From SYIM01 sp041182885 (GTDB lineage Bacteria > Pseudomonadota > Gammaproteobacteria > Burkholderiales > Burkholderiaceae_E): DNA of 64,000 nucleotides. A model generated the notes under the pieces. That model was not told the origin of the DNA, made no database searches, and saw only the letters and a list, made by a program, of their open reading frames with translations. Shown here piece after piece: positions 61,643 to 64,000 of this stretch. Numbering within the stretch: position 1 is the first letter of the stretch; each line of letters begins with the position of its first letter. Both the position numbers and the translations under genes were made by a program. The stretch spans positions 62,001 to 126,000 of the forward strand of contig JBMSQB010000001.1 in assembly GCA_049423065.1 (NCBI GenBank), read 5' to 3'.

Positions 61643-63973
61643 TCAGGCCGAGGGGCCCTGCAGTGCGCGCCACACGCGCTCGCTCGTGAGCGGCATCTGG
61701 ATGGCGGTAGCGCGCTCGCCCAGGCCGCTGCGCGCAAGCGCATCGACGACCGCATTCACAACCGCAGGCGTGGCGCCGATGGTGCCCAGTTCCCCCACGC
61801 CCTTCACGCCCAGCGGATTGGCCTTGCAGGGCACCGACTGATCGAGCCGGGTTTCAAAGCGCTTGACGATGCCGGCGCGGGGCATTGCGTAGTCGAGGAA
61901 GCTGGCGGTGACGAGCTGAGCCTGCTCGTCATAGACGAGTTGCTCGCAAAGCGCCTGTCCGATGCCCTGCACGGCGCCGCCATCGACCTGGCCCAATACG
62001 ATCATGGGGTTGACCACGCGCCCCACGTCGTTCACGGACGCATAGCGATCGATGGCCACTTCACCAGTGTCCGGATCGACTTCCACTTCGCAGATGTGGC
62101 AGCCATTGGGCCAGCTCGGCCCGTCGACCTTGGTGACCGACTCAAGGAAGATGCTGCCCGAGGCTTCGCGCGCCGCGACATCAAACAGGCTGATCTGCAG
62201 GTCGGTGCCCGCCACCCGGAAACGTCCAGCTTCGTATTCGAGATCCGAAGCGGGTGCCTCGAGGGCATCGGCTGCCTTTTGCCGGGCGATGTCGAGCACC
62301 TTGACGGCGGCCGCCTGCAGGGCCGACCCGGCGGTGAAGAGCGAGCGGGACCCGGCGCTGCCGAATCCCTCGCCGCGATCAGTGTCGCCTTGAATGATCC
62401 GGATGCGCTCGAGCGGAATGCCGAACGAGTCGACTGCCAGCTGCGCATAGGTGGTGGCGATTCCCTGACCCATCGCCTGCGTGGCGGTGAAGATCTCGAT
62501 GAAACCATCGGCGGTGACGTTGACCGTGACCCGGTCATCAAGCACATTGCCCCCGGTCCATTCCAGGAAGGTGGCGATGCCGCGGCCGCGCAGGCGCCCT
62601 TGTTCGCGGCTTGCTTTCGCACGCGCCTCGAACCCGTTCCAGTCGGCAAGGTCAACGCCCTGCGCCATGATGCTGGGGAAATTGCCCGTGTCGTAGACCT
62701 GACCCATCGCGTTCTTGTAGGGCATTTGCTCGGGCCGCACCATGTTGCGGCGCCGCAGCTCGATGGGGTCGATGCCGGTCTTGAGCGCGGCGGCGCTCAT
62801 GAGGCGCTCGATCACATAGACGGCCTCAGGCCGGCCCGCGCCCCGGTAGGCACCGAGCGGCGTGGTGTTGGTGAGCACAGCCTGGATGTGAAGATCGATG
62901 GTGCCGATGTCGTAGATGCTGGTCGTGATCCAGGGGCCGATCAGAAGCGGGATGGCACAGCCTGTGGGGGCCGGGTGAGCGCCAATGTTGGCCTGGGTGC
63001 GCACGCGGAGCGCAAGCACGCGGCCCTCGGCGTTCAGCGCCAGATCGGCCTGGCTTCGCAGACCTCGGCCGTGTACCGCGGTGAGGAACTCTTCGCTTCG
63101 CTCGGCGATCCATTTCACGCTGGCGCGCATCTGCCGTGCAACGAAGGCAACGGCGACGTCTTCGGGGTAGGCACCGGTCTTCATGCCGAAGCCGCCCCCG
63201 ACGTCGCCCACCAGCACGCGCACCTGATCCTTGGTGAGCCCCAACTGGTCGGCGATCGTGTTGCGGGCGCCGGAAGGCATCTGCGAACTCATGCGCAGGG
63301 TTGTGCGGCCATCGGCCGGATCAAAGCTTGCGAGCACCGAGCGCGGCTCGATCGAGGCCGGCGCGAGCCGTTGATTGTCGAGGTCGAGCGACACCACATG
63401 GGCGGCAGCGGCGAAGGCCTGGTCGGCTGCCTCGCGGTTGCCGTAGCGGGTTTCGGCCACGACGTTGCCCGGGGCACCCGACCACACCTGGGGGGCGCCA
63501 TCGGCGAGCGCTGCGGCCACACTGCCGACCGCAGGCAACTCCTGGTAATCGACCATGACCGCATCACGGCCGGCGCGGGCAGCATCGGCAGAGGTGGCAA
63601 TCACCGCCGCCACGGCTTCGCCCACGAAGCGCACGACCTCGGGGGCGAGGGCGTGCCGGTCGGGCGGCGGGGGCGGCGTGCCATCGGGTCGCTTGAAAAT
63701 GGGTGGGGGACCGGCAAAGGGTTTGACGCCGGCTGCAACCAGATCACGGCCGGTGAATGCGGCGACCACGCCCGGCGTGGCCAGGGCCGCCGCCAGGTCG
63801 ATCGAGCCGATCCGGGCGTGCGCCATGGGCGAGCGGACAAACACCAGGTGAAGCAGGCCCTCCGGCGCGAAATCATCAACATACCGGCCGCGGCCAGTGA
63901 TCAGCGCGGGGTCTTCGATACGGCGTACGGAATGTCCGCTGCCGAAGCGGCCAAAGTCGTTGTCGGCGGTCAC
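61643..63973 (-). CDS. Molybdopterin-binding large subunit of a form II CoxL/xanthine-dehydrogenase-type hydroxylase
   Basis: 776 residues from GTG at 63973, with AAGGA seven bases before it. GRYVDDFAPEGLLHLVFVRSP, DVGGGFGMKTGAYPED and the motif AYRGAGRPEA (near residue 375) are seen; true aerobic CO dehydrogenase has AYXCSFR, so this is a form II enzyme. The active-site Glu lies in GVGELGTIGATPAVVNAV. Electron flow would need a 2Fe-2S small subunit, which is not in this window and may sit just beyond the right edge. Forms II hydroxylate varied heterocycles or aldehydes; the substrate is unknown. Confidence 0.94.
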   Translation of the reverse strand: MTADNDFGRFGSGHSVRRIEDPALITGRGRYVDDFAPEGLLHLVFVRSPMAHARIGSIDLAAALATPGVVAAFTGRDLVAAGVKPFAGPPPIFKRPDGTPPPPPDRHALAPEVVRFVGEAVAAVIATSADAARAGRDAVMVDYQELPAVGSVAAALADGAPQVWSGAPGNVVAETRYGNREAADQAFAAAAHVVSLDLDNQRLAPASIEPRSVLASFDPADGRTTLRMSSQMPSGARNTIADQLGLTKDQVRVLVGDVGGGFGMKTGAYPEDVAVAFVARQMRASVKWIAERSEEFLTAVHGRGLRSQADLALNAEGRVLALRVRTQANIGAHPAPTGCAIPLLIGPWITTSIYDIGTIDLHIQAVLTNTTPLGAYRGAGRPEAVYVIERLMSAAALKTGIDPIELRRRNMVRPEQMPYKNAMGQVYDTGNFPSIMAQGVDLADWNGFEARAKASREQGRLRGRGIATFLEWTGGNVLDDRVTVNVTADGFIEIFTATQAMGQGIATTYAQLAVDSFGIPLERIRIIQGDTDRGEGFGSAGSRSLFTAGSALQAAAVKVLDIARQKAADALEAPASDLEYEAGRFRVAGTDLQISLFDVAAREASGSIFLESVTKVDGPSWPNGCHICEVEVDPDTGEVAIDRYASVNDVGRVVNPMIVLGQVDGGAVQGIGQALCEQLVYDEQAQLVTASFLDYAMPRAGIVKRFETRLDQSVPCKANPLGVKGVGELGTIGATPAVVNAVVDALARSGLGERATAIQMPLTSERVWRALQGPSA

Positions 63974-64000
63974 GTGAGTGTCCTTGTGACAGGTGGATTG

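Noticed and set aside
60193..61689. 498-codon plus-strand frame opposite the MFS and CoxM genes
   Set aside because: Spans two minus-strand genes with clear motifs. The translation is Arg/Gly/Gln-rich as expected for an antisense GC-rich frame.

Overview
The window looks like chromosomal DNA of a high-GC betaproteobacterium, most likely Burkholderiales. The evidence is the block greB | spoT-rpoZ-gmk-yicC | rph-rdgB-hemW, separate RelA and SpoT enzymes, a Bug-family solute-binding protein, and GC-rich codon use throughout. I see no insertion sequence, prophage, CRISPR array or integrase. Coding density is high and no gene-free stretch exceeds 300 bases.

Layout. 1-3.2 kb: the 5' part of a TolC/CzcC-type outer-membrane efflux gene (it runs off the left edge and starts at a GTG), divergent from a response regulator/sensor kinase pair. 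3.2-8.7 kb: a membrane-stress-type cluster (S1C protease, MoxR ATPase, DUF58, VWA) with a second, paralogous VWA gene transcribed divergently. 8.7-16.5 kb: enoyl-CoA hydratase, CnoX-like thioredoxin, an FtsX-type permease coupled to a truncated haemoglobin, a DUF442 phosphatase-like protein, isocitrate lyase behind a strikingly AT-rich promoter, and a Bug-family binding protein.

16.7-28.6 kb: one long, tightly coupled Tad (Flp pilus) operon with its own sigma70-like promoter. It encodes a Flp-type pilin, two TadG/TadE-like proteins, an unknown exported protein, a second tiny prepilin-like protein, CpaB, CpaC, an FHA-CpaF fusion, TadB, TadC, a DUF192 protein, a TPR lipoprotein and a third TadE-like protein. 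TadZ/CpaE, a prepilin peptidase and a recognisable RcpB are not present in the window.

28.6-41.8 kb: housekeeping genes. These are mtfA, relA, mogA-darP, pmbA-greB, spoT-rpoZ-gmk-yicC, rph-rdgB-hemW. Both (p)ppGpp enzymes lie within 8 kb of each other and carry the diagnostic synthetase motifs (EYDD in RelA, RFKD in SpoT). 41.8-46.5 kb: the nitrogen-control locus glnA-ntrBC, with a readable NtrC box, a sigma54 promoter and a strong intrinsic terminator. 46.5-50.6 kb: xthA, prlC, folD, then tRNA-Ala(GGC) and tRNA-Glu(TTC) behind a good sigma70 promoter.

50.7-64 kb: accessory catabolic and transport genes, nearly all on the minus strand. These are a DMT exporter, a D-2-hydroxyacid dehydrogenase, gamma-glutamyltransferase, two AMP-dependent acyl-CoA synthetases, a GrdB-like protein with Cys instead of Sec, a 2-keto-4-pentenoate hydratase-type enzyme, an MFS transporter, and the FAD and molybdopterin subunits of a form II CoxL-type hydroxylase. 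The last gene starts 27 bases from the right edge. The substrate of this cluster cannot be read from sequence.

The best candidates for something undescribed are the unusual Tad operon (orphan proteins, two E5-type prepilins, FHA-CpaF fusion) and the catabolic cluster built around the GrdB-like protein and the molybdenum hydroxylase. No single gene here is clearly a wholly new system.
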